This document shows positions 40,100 through 48,300 of a DNA stretch of 64,000 nt, in pieces. The stretch comes from Pseudomonas sp. IPO3778 (GTDB lineage: Bacteria; Pseudomonadota; Gammaproteobacteria; Pseudomonadales; Pseudomonadaceae). Positions within the stretch are counted from its first letter, which is position 1, and each line of letters begins with the position of its first letter. The notes below the pieces were generated by a model, which saw nothing but the letters and a program-made list of their open reading frames with translations, did not search any database and was not told where the DNA came from. Both the position numbers and the translations under genes were made by a program. The stretch spans positions 54,068-118,067 of the forward strand of contig NZ_JACARC010000043.1 of NCBI RefSeq assembly GCF_013386825.1, given 5' to 3'.

Positions 40100-42466
40100 A
40101 TGGACAAAAAGTCGCTTTCCGAGCGGGACATCTGCAGCAAGTACATCGCCCCAGCCGTTCAGCAAGCTGGATGGGACATGCACAAGCAGGTGCGCGAGGA
40201 AGTCAGCTTTACCAAAGGCCGCATTATCGTCCGAGGCAAACTTCACAGCCGCGGCGAAGCACACCGCGCAGACTTCATCCTCTACCATCAGGCCAACCTA
40301 CCTATCGCTGTAATCGAGGCGAAGGACAACAAGCACTCCGTTGGCTCCGGCATGCAGCAAGCCCTGGGCTATGCAGAGGCCCTGGACGTACCGTTCGTGT
40401 TCTCCAGCAATGGCGATGGTTTCCTGTTTCACGACCGCAGTGGCACAGGCAGCCAGTTAGAAACCGAACTCACCCTTGATCAATTCCCCAGCCCTGCCGA
40501 ACTATGGCACCGCTACTGCCAGTGGAAGGGGCTGGATACTACAGCCCAACACAAGATCGAAGCTCCCTACTACGACGACGGCTCCGGGCGCATGCCGCGC
40601 TATTACCAGATGAATGCCATCAACCGCACCGTCGAAGCCGTAGCGCGTGGCCAAGACCGTATCTTACTAGTGATGGCCACGGGCACCGGTAAGACCTACA
40701 CCGCCTTCCAAATCATCTGGCGGCTGTGGAAATCGAAACAGAAGAAACGAATCCTGTTCCTGGCTGACCGCAACATCCTGGTCGACCAGACCAAAAACAA
40801 CGACTTCAAGCCCTTCGGCCAGGCGATGACCAAGATCGCCAAACGTCAGATCGATACCTCCTACGAGATCTACCTGTCGCTCTATCAGGCCGTCACCGGC
40901 ACCGATGAAGAGATGAACATCTACAAGCAGTTCTCCCGCGACTTCTTCGACCTGATCGTGATCGACGAATGCCACCGTGGCAGCGCCTCCGAGGATTCCG
41001 CCTGGCGTGAAATCCTCGAATACTTCTCCAGCGCCACCCATGTCGGCCTTACTGCCACACCAAAGGAAACCAAAGAAGTATCCAGCATCACTTACTTCGG
41101 TGAACCGATTTACAGCTACACCTTGAAGCAAGGCATCGAAGACGGCTTTCTCGCCCCCTACAAAGTGGTGCGCATCGACTTCGATAAAGACCTGCAAGGC
41201 TGGCGGCCACCCAAAGGCATGCTCGATAAGAATGGCGAGCTGATCGAAGACCGCATCTACAACCTCAAGGATATGGATCGCACCCTGGTGATCGAGGCGC
41301 GCACCCAACTGGTGGCGCAGAAGGTCACCGAACTCCTCAAGGCCACCGATCCGTTTCAGAAAACCATCATCTTCTGCGACGACATCAACCACGCCGAGCG
41401 CATGCGCCAGGCTCTGGTCAACCTCAACCCCGAGCGTGTGGCCGAGAATCGCAAATACGTCATGCGTATCACCGGCGATGATCAGGAAGGCAAGGCCGAG
41501 CTGGATAACTTCATCAACCCGGAAGAGCGCTACCCGGTGATTGCCACCACCAGCAAGCTGATGACCACCGGCGTCGATGCTCAGACCTGCAAGCTGATCG
41601 TGCTCGACCAGCACATCAAATCGATGACCGAGTTCAAGCAAATCATCGGTCGCGGCACTCGCATCAACGAGGATTTTAGCAAGTATTGGTTCACCATCAT
41701 GGACTTCAAAAAGGCCACCGAGCTGTTTGCTGACCCGGCCTTCGACGGCGACCCGGTGGTGATCTACGCCCCCGAAGGTGATGACTCCCCTGTACCGCCG
41801 GATGATCCGCTTGCCGATGAAGACGGCATCAGCGCAGGCAACGATACCGACAGCGATGACCTGGAATTCACCGGCGAAGATGAGGGCAAGAAGCGCATCA
41901 AGTACGTCATCGACAACATTCCGATTTACGTCATCGCTGAGCGTGTGCAGTACTACGGCCCGGATGGCCGACTGATCACCGAATCGCTGCACGACTACAC
42001 CCGCGCCTGTGTGCAAAAGCAGTTCGCCTCGCTGGATGATTTCCTCCGGCGCTGGAGTGATTCCGAGCAAAAGAAAGTCATCATCGAAGAGATGGCCGTC
42101 CAGGGCGTGATGTGGGAAGCCTTGGCCGAAGAGGTTGAAAAGAAACAGGGCAAGCCGCTCGACCCGTTCGACCTGATCTGCCACGTCGCCTTCGATCAGC
42201 CTGCCCTATCACGGCGTGAGCGAGCCGAGCAGGTGAAAAAACGTAACTACTTTGCCAAGTATTCCGGCGCAGCCCGCCAAGTGCTGGAGGCGTTGCTGGA
42301 TAAATACGCCGATACCGGCATCGAGCATATTGAGGACATCAAAATCCTGCAGCTTGAACCGTTTAGCCAGATCGGTGTGCCCATCGAGTTGGTCAAGGCC
42401 TTTGGCGGCAAGGCCGGCTACAACAAGGCCATCCATGAGCTGGAAGACGAGCTTTACGCCAGTTAG
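40100..42466 (+). CDS. hsdR: Type I restriction enzyme R subunit (EcoEI/HsdR type)
   Basis: The 788-residue motor-nuclease subunit has an N-terminal PD-(D/E)xK nuclease (Asp58 in ADFILYH, Glu73 and Lys75 in VIEAKDN) and an SF2 translocase with Walker A MATGTGKTYTAFQ near 192. The DECH box is VIDECHRGSASED near residue 290, and motif VI is IIGRGTRINEDF. The C-terminal domain contacts the methylase. The length fits the EcoEI family rather than the longer EcoKI type. It is the first gene of the hsdR-hsdM-hsdS-sir2 unit. Confidence 0.93.
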   Translation: MDKKSLSERDICSKYIAPAVQQAGWDMHKQVREEVSFTKGRIIVRGKLHSRGEAHRADFILYHQANLPIAVIEAKDNKHSVGSGMQQALGYAEALDVPFVFSSNGDGFLFHDRSGTGSQLETELTLDQFPSPAELWHRYCQWKGLDTTAQHKIEAPYYDDGSGRMPRYYQMNAINRTVEAVARGQDRILLVMATGTGKTYTAFQIIWRLWKSKQKKRILFLADRNILVDQTKNNDFKPFGQAMTKIAKRQIDTSYEIYLSLYQAVTGTDEEMNIYKQFSRDFFDLIVIDECHRGSASEDSAWREILEYFSSATHVGLTATPKETKEVSSITYFGEPIYSYTLKQGIEDGFLAPYKVVRIDFDKDLQGWRPPKGMLDKNGELIEDRIYNLKDMDRTLVIEARTQLVAQKVTELLKATDPFQKTIIFCDDINHAERMRQALVNLNPERVAENRKYVMRITGDDQEGKAELDNFINPEERYPVIATTSKLMTTGVDAQTCKLIVLDQHIKSMTEFKQIIGRGTRINEDFSKYWFTIMDFKKATELFADPAFDGDPVVIYAPEGDDSPVPPDDPLADEDGISAGNDTDSDDLEFTGEDEGKKRIKYVIDNIPIYVIAERVQYYGPDGRLITESLHDYTRACVQKQFASLDDFLRRWSDSEQKKVIIEEMAVQGVMWEALAEEVEKKQGKPLDPFDLICHVAFDQPALSRRERAEQVKKRNYFAKYSGAARQVLEALLDKYADTGIEHIEDIKILQLEPFSQIGVPIELVKAFGGKAGYNKAIHELEDELYAS

Positions 42467-42568
42467 CCCACATCGCCCCAAGGATGGGGTAGTCGCGCGG
42501 CGGCGTACCCCCCAACAACTAACCCCTATACAATCGTCCGATTTACTGCGCCCTCCCGAGAATTCGTC

Positions 42569-44038
42569 ATGTCGATTAGCTCCACCATCAAATCCATCCA
42601 GGACATCATGCGCAAAGACGTCGGCGTCGATGGAGACGCCCAGCGCATCGGCCAGTTGGTCTGGCTGCTGTTCCTCAAGATTTTCGATGATCGCGAGCTG
42701 GAATGGGAACTGATGAACGACAGCTACAGCTCGCCGATTCCCGAGAGCTGCCGCTGGCGCACCTGGGCCGCCGACCCGGAAGGCATGACAGGTGACGACC
42801 TCAAAGGCTTTATCGACAACAACCTGTTCCCCCAACTGCAGAACCTGCCTGAATACAGCAGCTCGCCAGCGGCCTTCGTGGTGCGCAGCGTGTTTGAAGA
42901 CGCCTACAACTATATGAAGTCCGGCCAGCTGCTGCGCCAAGTGATCAACAAAATTCAGCAAGGCGTAGACTTCAACAAGGCCCAGGAGCGTCACGAGTTC
43001 GGCAACCTCTACGAGCAACTGTTGCGCGACCTGCAGAGCGCCGGCAATGCCGGAGAGTTCTACACACCGCGTCCGGTCACCGAGTTTATGGTGCGTATGG
43101 TTGACCCCAAACTGGTCGAGAAGGTTATGGATCCGGCCTGCGGCACAGGTGGCTTTCTAACCTGCACCATCGAGCACAAGCGCAGCCGATATGTAAAAAC
43201 CGCCGAGGACGAACGCACCCTGCAGGCCAGTATCTTCGGCGTGGAGAAAAAGCCGCTACCGCACCTGCTTGCCACCACCAATATGATCCTGCATGGCATC
43301 GAGGTGCCCAGCCAGATCCGCCACGACAACACCCTGAGCCGCCCGCTGATTAGTTGGGGCCCGGCGGAGCGGGTCGACTGCATTGTCGCCAACCCGCCGT
43401 TCGGTGGAATGGAAGAGGACGGCATCGAAACCAACTTCCCCGCAGCTTTTCGTACCCGGGAAACCGCCGACCTGTTTCTGGTGCTGATCATGCACCTGCT
43501 CAAGGATGGTGGTCGCGCCGCCGTGGTGTTGCCCGATGGTTTCCTGTTCGGCGAAGGCATCAAAAGCCGTATCAAGGAAAAGCTGCTCAACGAATGCAAC
43601 CTGCACACCATCGTTCGCCTCCCTAATGGAGTATTCAACCCTTACACAGGCATCAAGACCAACCTGCTGTTCTTCACCAAGGGCACGCCGACCAATCAGG
43701 TATGGTTCTACGAACATCAGTACCCAGCCGGCGTAAAGAACTACTCCAAGACCCGGCCCATGCGTATCGAAGAGTTCGCGACGGAAGAAGACTGGTGGGG
43801 CAGCGAGGCCGATGGCTTTGCCTCTCGGGTGGCAAACAAATTTGCCTGGAAGGTTAGAGTCGAAGATCTGCAGGCAAACAACTGGAACCTGGACTGTAAG
43901 AACCCGCATATTGGCGAGCAAGTCAGCCACGACTCGGAAGAATTACTGCGCGATTACGCAAAGCTGCAAGGCGAGATCGCTACTCTGCGCAGCCAGCTTA
44001 AAGTCGTGCTGACGGAAGCTCTGGAGCGTGAAGTATGA
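42569..44038 (+). CDS. hsdM: Type I methyltransferase M subunit
   Basis: The 489-residue N6-adenine methyltransferase has the HsdM N-terminal helical domain (residues 1-130) and the catalytic domain with the SAM motif MDPACGTGGFLTC and the catalytic NPPF in VANPPFGGMEEDG. The C-terminal ~60 residues are helical and contact HsdS. Its stop overlaps the hsdS start by 4 bp (ATGA). It lies 102 bp after hsdR. Confidence 0.95.
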   Translation: MSISSTIKSIQDIMRKDVGVDGDAQRIGQLVWLLFLKIFDDRELEWELMNDSYSSPIPESCRWRTWAADPEGMTGDDLKGFIDNNLFPQLQNLPEYSSSPAAFVVRSVFEDAYNYMKSGQLLRQVINKIQQGVDFNKAQERHEFGNLYEQLLRDLQSAGNAGEFYTPRPVTEFMVRMVDPKLVEKVMDPACGTGGFLTCTIEHKRSRYVKTAEDERTLQASIFGVEKKPLPHLLATTNMILHGIEVPSQIRHDNTLSRPLISWGPAERVDCIVANPPFGGMEEDGIETNFPAAFRTRETADLFLVLIMHLLKDGGRAAVVLPDGFLFGEGIKSRIKEKLLNECNLHTIVRLPNGVFNPYTGIKTNLLFFTKGTPTNQVWFYEHQYPAGVKNYSKTRPMRIEEFATEEDWWGSEADGFASRVANKFAWKVRVEDLQANNWNLDCKNPHIGEQVSHDSEELLRDYAKLQGEIATLRSQLKVVLTEALEREV

Positions 44039-45708
44039 CCACGCTGCTCACCGACAATCTGCCGCTGTTGGCCGGTGCGCCCAACGGCATCAAAAAGCTG
44101 CGTGAGTTGATTCTGGAATTGGCGATTCGCGGAAAGCTGGTAGCCCAAGATCCCGGCGATGAGCCGGCCAGTGAGCTGCTCAAGCACATCGAGGCGAAAA
44201 AGCAACGTCTAGTAATTGAAGAGGGCATGCGCACTACGGCAAGAGATGATATTCCAGAGGATGAACACTACCTTAAGCTCAACGCTGGCTGGGAGTATGC
44301 TCGACTTGGAAACCTTGCCCGCTTTATTGATTATAGGGGTAGGACACCTACAAAAACGCAATCGGGCATTCCACTTATTACGGCGAAAAATGTGCGAATG
44401 GGCTTCATCAGTCGAGAGCCCCAAGAATTCATTGCAGAAATAGATTATCCGTCATGGATGACCAGAGGTTTTCCACGGTTGGGAGATATGCTTTTTACCA
44501 CCGAGGCCCCCCTTGGAAATATTTCTCTGATTGATATATCAGAGCAGTTTGCATTAGCTCAGCGAGTGATTTGTTTCCAACTGCATGATCTAGCTACTGG
44601 ACCATTTTTGCAGCTGGCAATGATGTCCTCCACTCTTCAAGTTCAGTTCCTTGACGTTTCGACAGGAATGACTGCGACTGGGATCAAAGCCTCACGACTC
44701 AAAGAAATACCAGTTCCAATTCCTCCTCTTGCCGAACAACATCGTATCGTCGCCAAAGTCGATGAGCTGATGGCCCTGTGCGATCGCTTGGAAGCCCAAC
44801 AGGCCGACGCCGAAAGCGCCCACATTCAACTGGTGCAAGCGCTGCTCGGCAGCCTGACCCAAGTCACCGACGCCGCAGACTTCACAGCCAACTGGCAGCG
44901 CCTGGCCGAACACTTTCACACCCTGTTCACCACCGAACCCGGCATCGACGCCCTCAAGCAAACACTGCTGCAACTGGCCGTGATGGGTAAACTGGTTCCG
45001 CAAGACCCCAACGATGAGTCGGTTAGTACAATACTCCCCAACTTGGACTCTACAAAAGAAGCTTCACATCTCACCAAACAAGATAAGCAGTCACACCCTT
45101 TTCCTCTCCCATCTCAGTGGAGATGGGAAACTCTCAACAAGCTCCTTGAGAGAGGGCGAGAGATATCTTACGGTATTATCAAGTTAGGCATAGAGCCAAA
45201 ACAAGGTGGCATCGCCACATTAAGATGCAGCGACGTAAAACCCGGGTATATCGATCTACATTCTGTTAGAAAAGTTTCTCAAGAAATCGAAAGCGAATAT
45301 ACAAGAACGCGACTTACTGGAGGAGAAATTGTTATAAACATCCGCGGCACGCTTGGAGGCGTAGCCGTGGTAAATGCAGAGCTCGCAGGCTACAACGTTG
45401 CAAGAGAAGTCGCCGTAATCCCAGTTTCTAAACAATTGAGCGGCCACTATATGGCAATCGCTATGCAGTCCAATTATTTTTGGAGCGCAATAACAGCAGA
45501 ACTACGGGGCATTGCATATAAAGGTTTAAACCTAGGCTCACTACGCCTATTTCCAATCCCTATTCCACCAGTACAAGAACAGCACCGTATCGTTGAAAAA
45601 ATAAATCAACTAACAGGCATCTGCGATCAACTCAAATCCCAAATAAGACTGGCCAGCAAGCTCAATGAACAGCTAACTAACAACCTAGTTAAAGAGGCGC
45701 TGGCATGA
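44035..45708 (+). CDS. hsdS: Type I specificity subunit HsdS
   Basis: The 557-residue DNA-recognition subunit has two target-recognition domains (about residues 85-220 and 335-520). Each is followed by a conserved helical region (IPVPIPPLAEQHRIVAKVDE and FPIPIPPVQEQHRIVEKINQ). The conserved regions have backbone-like GC while the TRDs, above all the second, are AT-rich, which suggests TRD exchange. The recognition site cannot be read from sequence. ATGA overlaps couple it to hsdM and to the SIR2 gene. Confidence 0.93.
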   Translation: MTTLLTDNLPLLAGAPNGIKKLRELILELAIRGKLVAQDPGDEPASELLKHIEAKKQRLVIEEGMRTTARDDIPEDEHYLKLNAGWEYARLGNLARFIDYRGRTPTKTQSGIPLITAKNVRMGFISREPQEFIAEIDYPSWMTRGFPRLGDMLFTTEAPLGNISLIDISEQFALAQRVICFQLHDLATGPFLQLAMMSSTLQVQFLDVSTGMTATGIKASRLKEIPVPIPPLAEQHRIVAKVDELMALCDRLEAQQADAESAHIQLVQALLGSLTQVTDAADFTANWQRLAEHFHTLFTTEPGIDALKQTLLQLAVMGKLVPQDPNDESVSTILPNLDSTKEASHLTKQDKQSHPFPLPSQWRWETLNKLLERGREISYGIIKLGIEPKQGGIATLRCSDVKPGYIDLHSVRKVSQEIESEYTRTRLTGGEIVINIRGTLGGVAVVNAELAGYNVAREVAVIPVSKQLSGHYMAIAMQSNYFWSAITAELRGIAYKGLNLGSLRLFPIPIPPVQEQHRIVEKINQLTGICDQLKSQIRLASKLNEQLTNNLVKEALA

Positions 45709-46829
45709 GTACCTCGCAAATAATTAAGGCAGCGATCGAAACAGCGGCAGCGCTTATCGATGAGCATCAAGAATACGTAAGCAATCAGGATTTCAACAAC
45801 CGACTCGACCAAGGCGAGCTTGAAGGATACGAAATTATCCTCAGGACGCCAACTGGTGAGCAACTACTTGAACCTATCAGCAGAGCCATATTTTTTGCAG
45901 ACCCTCCAACATATCAGCAACTTCTCCGGCAGGATCGAAAAAGCACTAAAAGCTCAGCTCTATGGCTTGATCAATTTCCGGAGAATGAAGGCGTATATGA
46001 AGAGCTTTTAAGCATCATAAAGCGTCACAGCACTGTAATACCCTTTGTCGGAGCGGGTTTCTCTGTTGCTGCAGGCTGCCCCTCTTGGTCAAATTATATA
46101 GCAGCACAGGCCAGACGTGCCGGATTAAACGAAGAAGAAGTACAAGAGCGTCTTCACGCTGGCGACCACGAACGAGTGATGGATGAAGTTATTCAGGAGC
46201 AAACCCTTCCCGTATTTAGTCGAGATTTTAAGCATGCATTCGCGGGGGCAAAAATAACTCCCGCCCTCAGCCCATCTGCTGACCTTGTAGACCTGTTTGA
46301 TGGATGCATGATCACCACCAACTTTGATGAAGTGCTGGAGAGTTGCCTAGAGGCTTTGGGCGCACCATTCAGAGAGAAGCCCGTTGGAAATGAAAAGAGC
46401 GGTCGATTCATTAGAGCAATCTATAGTGGATCCAACTATCTATTGAAACTACACGGCGGAATTGATGAGCCGCGTAATCGAGTACTGACTCTAGATGAAT
46501 ACAATGCTGGCTATGGAGCTAGCGGCATCGACTACGACTACCCGATACCTAGCCTCCTGAAAAAAATATTCGGAAGCTTCAGCGTAGTATTTATGGGATG
46601 TAGCCTAATTTCGGATCGCTACTTGTCAGTACTTAAGGAACTGTACGGCTCTCATCAAGAGTACATGCCCAGACACTTTGCGATATTGAATACGCCACGT
46701 GATGAAGGAGAGCGCCGAGCCAGAGACCAGTTCCTCGCGGGTCATGGTATCAGCCCAATCTGGTTCCCAGATGGCGAGTGGGACTCTCCCTCTCAAATAC
46801 TCAAACTGCTCAAAGTTGAAAAAATTTAA
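45705..46829 (+). CDS. SIR2-like domain protein coupled to the type I system
   Basis: The 374-residue protein has a SIR2-like NAD-binding core from residue 110: GAGFS (116-120), TTNFD (204-208, Asn206) and KLHG (248-251, His250), followed by a Rossmann-type strand VVFMGCSLISDRYL. The first ~100 residues are a separate helical domain. Bacterial defence SIR2 proteins (ThsA, DSR, Sir2-Ago) destroy NAD+ and kill infected cells. Here the start overlaps the hsdS stop by 4 bp (ATGA), tying it to the restriction operon. An NADase back-up role is inference. Confidence 0.85.
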   Translation: MSTSQIIKAAIETAAALIDEHQEYVSNQDFNNRLDQGELEGYEIILRTPTGEQLLEPISRAIFFADPPTYQQLLRQDRKSTKSSALWLDQFPENEGVYEELLSIIKRHSTVIPFVGAGFSVAAGCPSWSNYIAAQARRAGLNEEEVQERLHAGDHERVMDEVIQEQTLPVFSRDFKHAFAGAKITPALSPSADLVDLFDGCMITTNFDEVLESCLEALGAPFREKPVGNEKSGRFIRAIYSGSNYLLKLHGGIDEPRNRVLTLDEYNAGYGASGIDYDYPIPSLLKKIFGSFSVVFMGCSLISDRYLSVLKELYGSHQEYMPRHFAILNTPRDEGERRARDQFLAGHGISPIWFPDGEWDSPSQILKLLKVEKI

Positions 46830-46850
46830 CGGGGGTTCGAGCCCCGTTAA
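46826..46850 (+). other. Hairpin at the end of the SIR2 gene
   Basis: TTAACGGGG and CCCCGTTAA form a 9-bp perfect stem around GTTCGAG; the SIR2 stop codon is in the 5' arm. It may terminate the operon, though no T-run follows. GGGGGTTCGA resembles a tRNA/tmRNA T-arm, so it might also be an old att remnant. Confidence 0.55.
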
Positions 46851-46981
46851 CACGGACACTTTCGAGTAACCTCTCACCGAGCTTAAGGAGTAATGATTCA
46901 GTCACTCGGTATTCCAAATGGTATTCCACCAAAATTATAGAGCGATCTATTGTCATATTTATCAATAGTATAGTAGGCCAA

Positions 46982-47008
46982 TTCAAATTACCCCGGCCCA
47001 CCAAATAC
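46982..47008. repeat. Right att-like copy of the tmRNA 3' end
   Basis: TTCAAATTA, CCCCGGCCCACC, AAATAC compares with TTCAAATCC, CCCCGGCTCCACC, AAATAC at ssrA. It is the rightmost copy and the probable right boundary of the inserted region. Confidence 0.7.
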
Positions 47009-47019
47009 GAAGCACCACC

Positions 47020-47042
47020 AAAACCCGCCTTGTGCGGGTTTT
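47020..47042 (+). terminator. Terminator next to the right att copy
   Basis: AAAACCCGC and GCGGGTTTT with a CTTGT loop and T-run, as at 39202. It may be the ancestral ssrA terminator, displaced about 25 kb by the insertions. Confidence 0.8.
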
Positions 47043-47175
47043 GTCGTTTCTGGCCTCCTGAAAACACACCGCCGATTGAACCTTCGGATTTTTCCCGCAA
47101 GACATCGCGCCCTTGGTGAACTGGTGCTCATCAATCGACACGACTAGCCTTGAAACGTCGCTGCAAAATCAGCGA

Positions 47176-47370
47176 CCGGGTTTAGCAGCTCGGTTAATAT
47201 CAAGGCATGCAATGCCACCATCCGTTCAAGCGAAGCATCTTGCGTCCGCTTGTCCGCGTTATGGCGGCTGTGCGTGGGGCACTTTCGAGTGCGCTGGGTT
47301 CCTTGATTCCTGGTCTGCTAACCCGTGCACAGTCGCCACCCTTTTCGTTTAGCAGCGACGTCTGGCGACT
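47176..47370 (+). ncRNA. P4 CI-RNA-like immunity leader, copy 3
   Basis: Hairpin A is CCGGG (47176) with loop TTTAGCAG (47181-47188) and CTCGG. Segment B is CTGCTAAC (47315-47322), with the hairpin TGGGTT (47295) / AACCCG (47320). Hairpin C has loop TTTAGCAG (47348-47355) within TCG/CGA. Its outer stem AGTCGCCA (47331) / TGGCGACT (47363) shows two compensated base-pair changes relative to AGCTGCCA/TGGCAGCT of copies 1 and 2. It lies upstream of a DUF6124 gene. Confidence 0.7.
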
Positions 47371-47393
47371 CCACCAATCAAGGAGTTGCAGTC

Positions 47394-47681
47394 ATGAAAA
47401 AGCACAGCCCCAACCCCCCATGCCCGAGCCAATCCGGCACGGATATCTTCTGTATCGCCCAAAACATCGACCCCGAAACCCTGCTGGTACAAGCCTGCGA
47501 AACCCTCGCCTCACTGAACGCTCTCACTACCGACCTGGCTTTCGAGCTTGATGGCGCCTTTCGCCATAAACTTCTGGCCACCCAGCAATTGAGCGTCTTG
47601 GGTGAGTTGCTGGTGACGCGCGCATTGGACATTCTTGTGCCAACGGCAGACTCAGCAGCTGCGGAAAGGACCGTTTCCTGA
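47394..47681 (+). CDS. DUF6124 family protein, right-end copy
   Basis: The 95-residue paralogue of the 39572 gene begins MKKHSPNPPCPSQSGTDIFC and keeps the core NIDPETLLVQACETLASLNA. AAGGAG precedes the ATG. Function unknown. As the copy nearest the backbone it may be the original. Confidence 0.82.
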   Translation: MKKHSPNPPCPSQSGTDIFCIAQNIDPETLLVQACETLASLNALTTDLAFELDGAFRHKLLATQQLSVLGELLVTRALDILVPTADSAAAERTVS

Positions 47682-47778
47682 CAGGTAACATAGCGATCCG
47701 CTTGAGTACCCCAACAGTAAGAAAAAGGTGAGGGTCTGTTTTCTTTTAAGATAGACCCCTGCTTTTTGAAACATAAGG

Positions 47779-48300
47779 ATGTGTGCCGCAGTGAACAAGA
47801 ATTCCTACGCCTACCTGATACCCGTCGTGCTGGGAGTAACGCTTCTCTTGGCCGTGCTGTTTATATGGCAGTTCAGCATCTCACCGGCCATCCACTTCAA
47901 ACCGGTCGCTGGGAAAGCCTGTTTATCCGTATCGCTCGTCCTGACCCTGGCTGCGTCCGTGATTGTCTGGCGTGTAAGACAACCACAGCTACGGCTCGAA
48001 AAAAAACGGACCCTGCTTAAGGCGTTTGCCGGGATGTTCATCCTATGCACGCTGTTATCGGTAACGCTGTTTTCGTTGGCCATTTTATGTTCAGGCGGCA
48101 CCCGCAGCAGCTATACAGCTCACTACGAATATTCGTCGGGCGGAAGTAAAAGCTGCAGCGGAATCAGGGTGTTCGATCCTGAACTGAATAAGACGATTAA
48201 AATCTGCCGCCCCACGGGGATCGGGCACCGCGATGAAGTAAGGGTGGTGAAAGTCAGCAACGAATTGGGGATCGTTGTAAAAGAGGCCGTAATCCTTTGA
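47779..48300 (+). CDS. Small membrane protein of unknown function
   Basis: The ~173-residue protein has three membrane helices (near residues 12-32, 45-65 and 85-108) and a C-terminal soluble domain of ~65 residues with paired cysteines (SSGGSKSCSGIRVF ... TIKICRPTG), probably outside the membrane. The start is uncertain: ATG at 47779 or GTG at 47791 (MNKNSYAYLIPVVLGV). Its stop overlaps the next gene's TTG start (TTGA). No family recognised. Confidence 0.65.
   Translation: MCAAVNKNSYAYLIPVVLGVTLLLAVLFIWQFSISPAIHFKPVAGKACLSVSLVLTLAASVIVWRVRQPQLRLEKKRTLLKAFAGMFILCTLLSVTLFSLAILCSGGTRSSYTAHYEYSSGGSKSCSGIRVFDPELNKTIKICRPTGIGHRDEVRVVKVSNELGIVVKEAVIL

Larger units (their letters stand above)
46982..47681. 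repeat. Right copy of the ~0.7-kb direct repeat flanking island B
   Basis: It has the same order as 39163-39859: att-like core, terminator, immunity leader (copy 3) and DUF6124 gene. Recombination between the repeats would remove the whole type I/SIR2 block. Confidence 0.8.

Noticed and set aside
39830..40288. A 152-codon minus-strand frame opposite the start of hsdR
   Set aside because: It overlaps the hsdR N-terminus antisense and the right end of the repeat; no recognisable domain.
40667..42184. A 505-codon frame opposite hsdR
   Set aside because: Antisense shadow of a complete hsdR; no recognisable domain.
46831..46852. Possible tRNA gene from the GGGGGTTCGAGCCCC T-arm-like stem
   Set aside because: No acceptor, D or anticodon arms are present around it; kept only as a hairpin.
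22123..47008. CRISPR array or IS element in the accessory region
   Set aside because: No regularly spaced repeats with unique spacers and no transposase reading frame with terminal repeats were found. The repeats present are iterons, arm sites and RNA loci.
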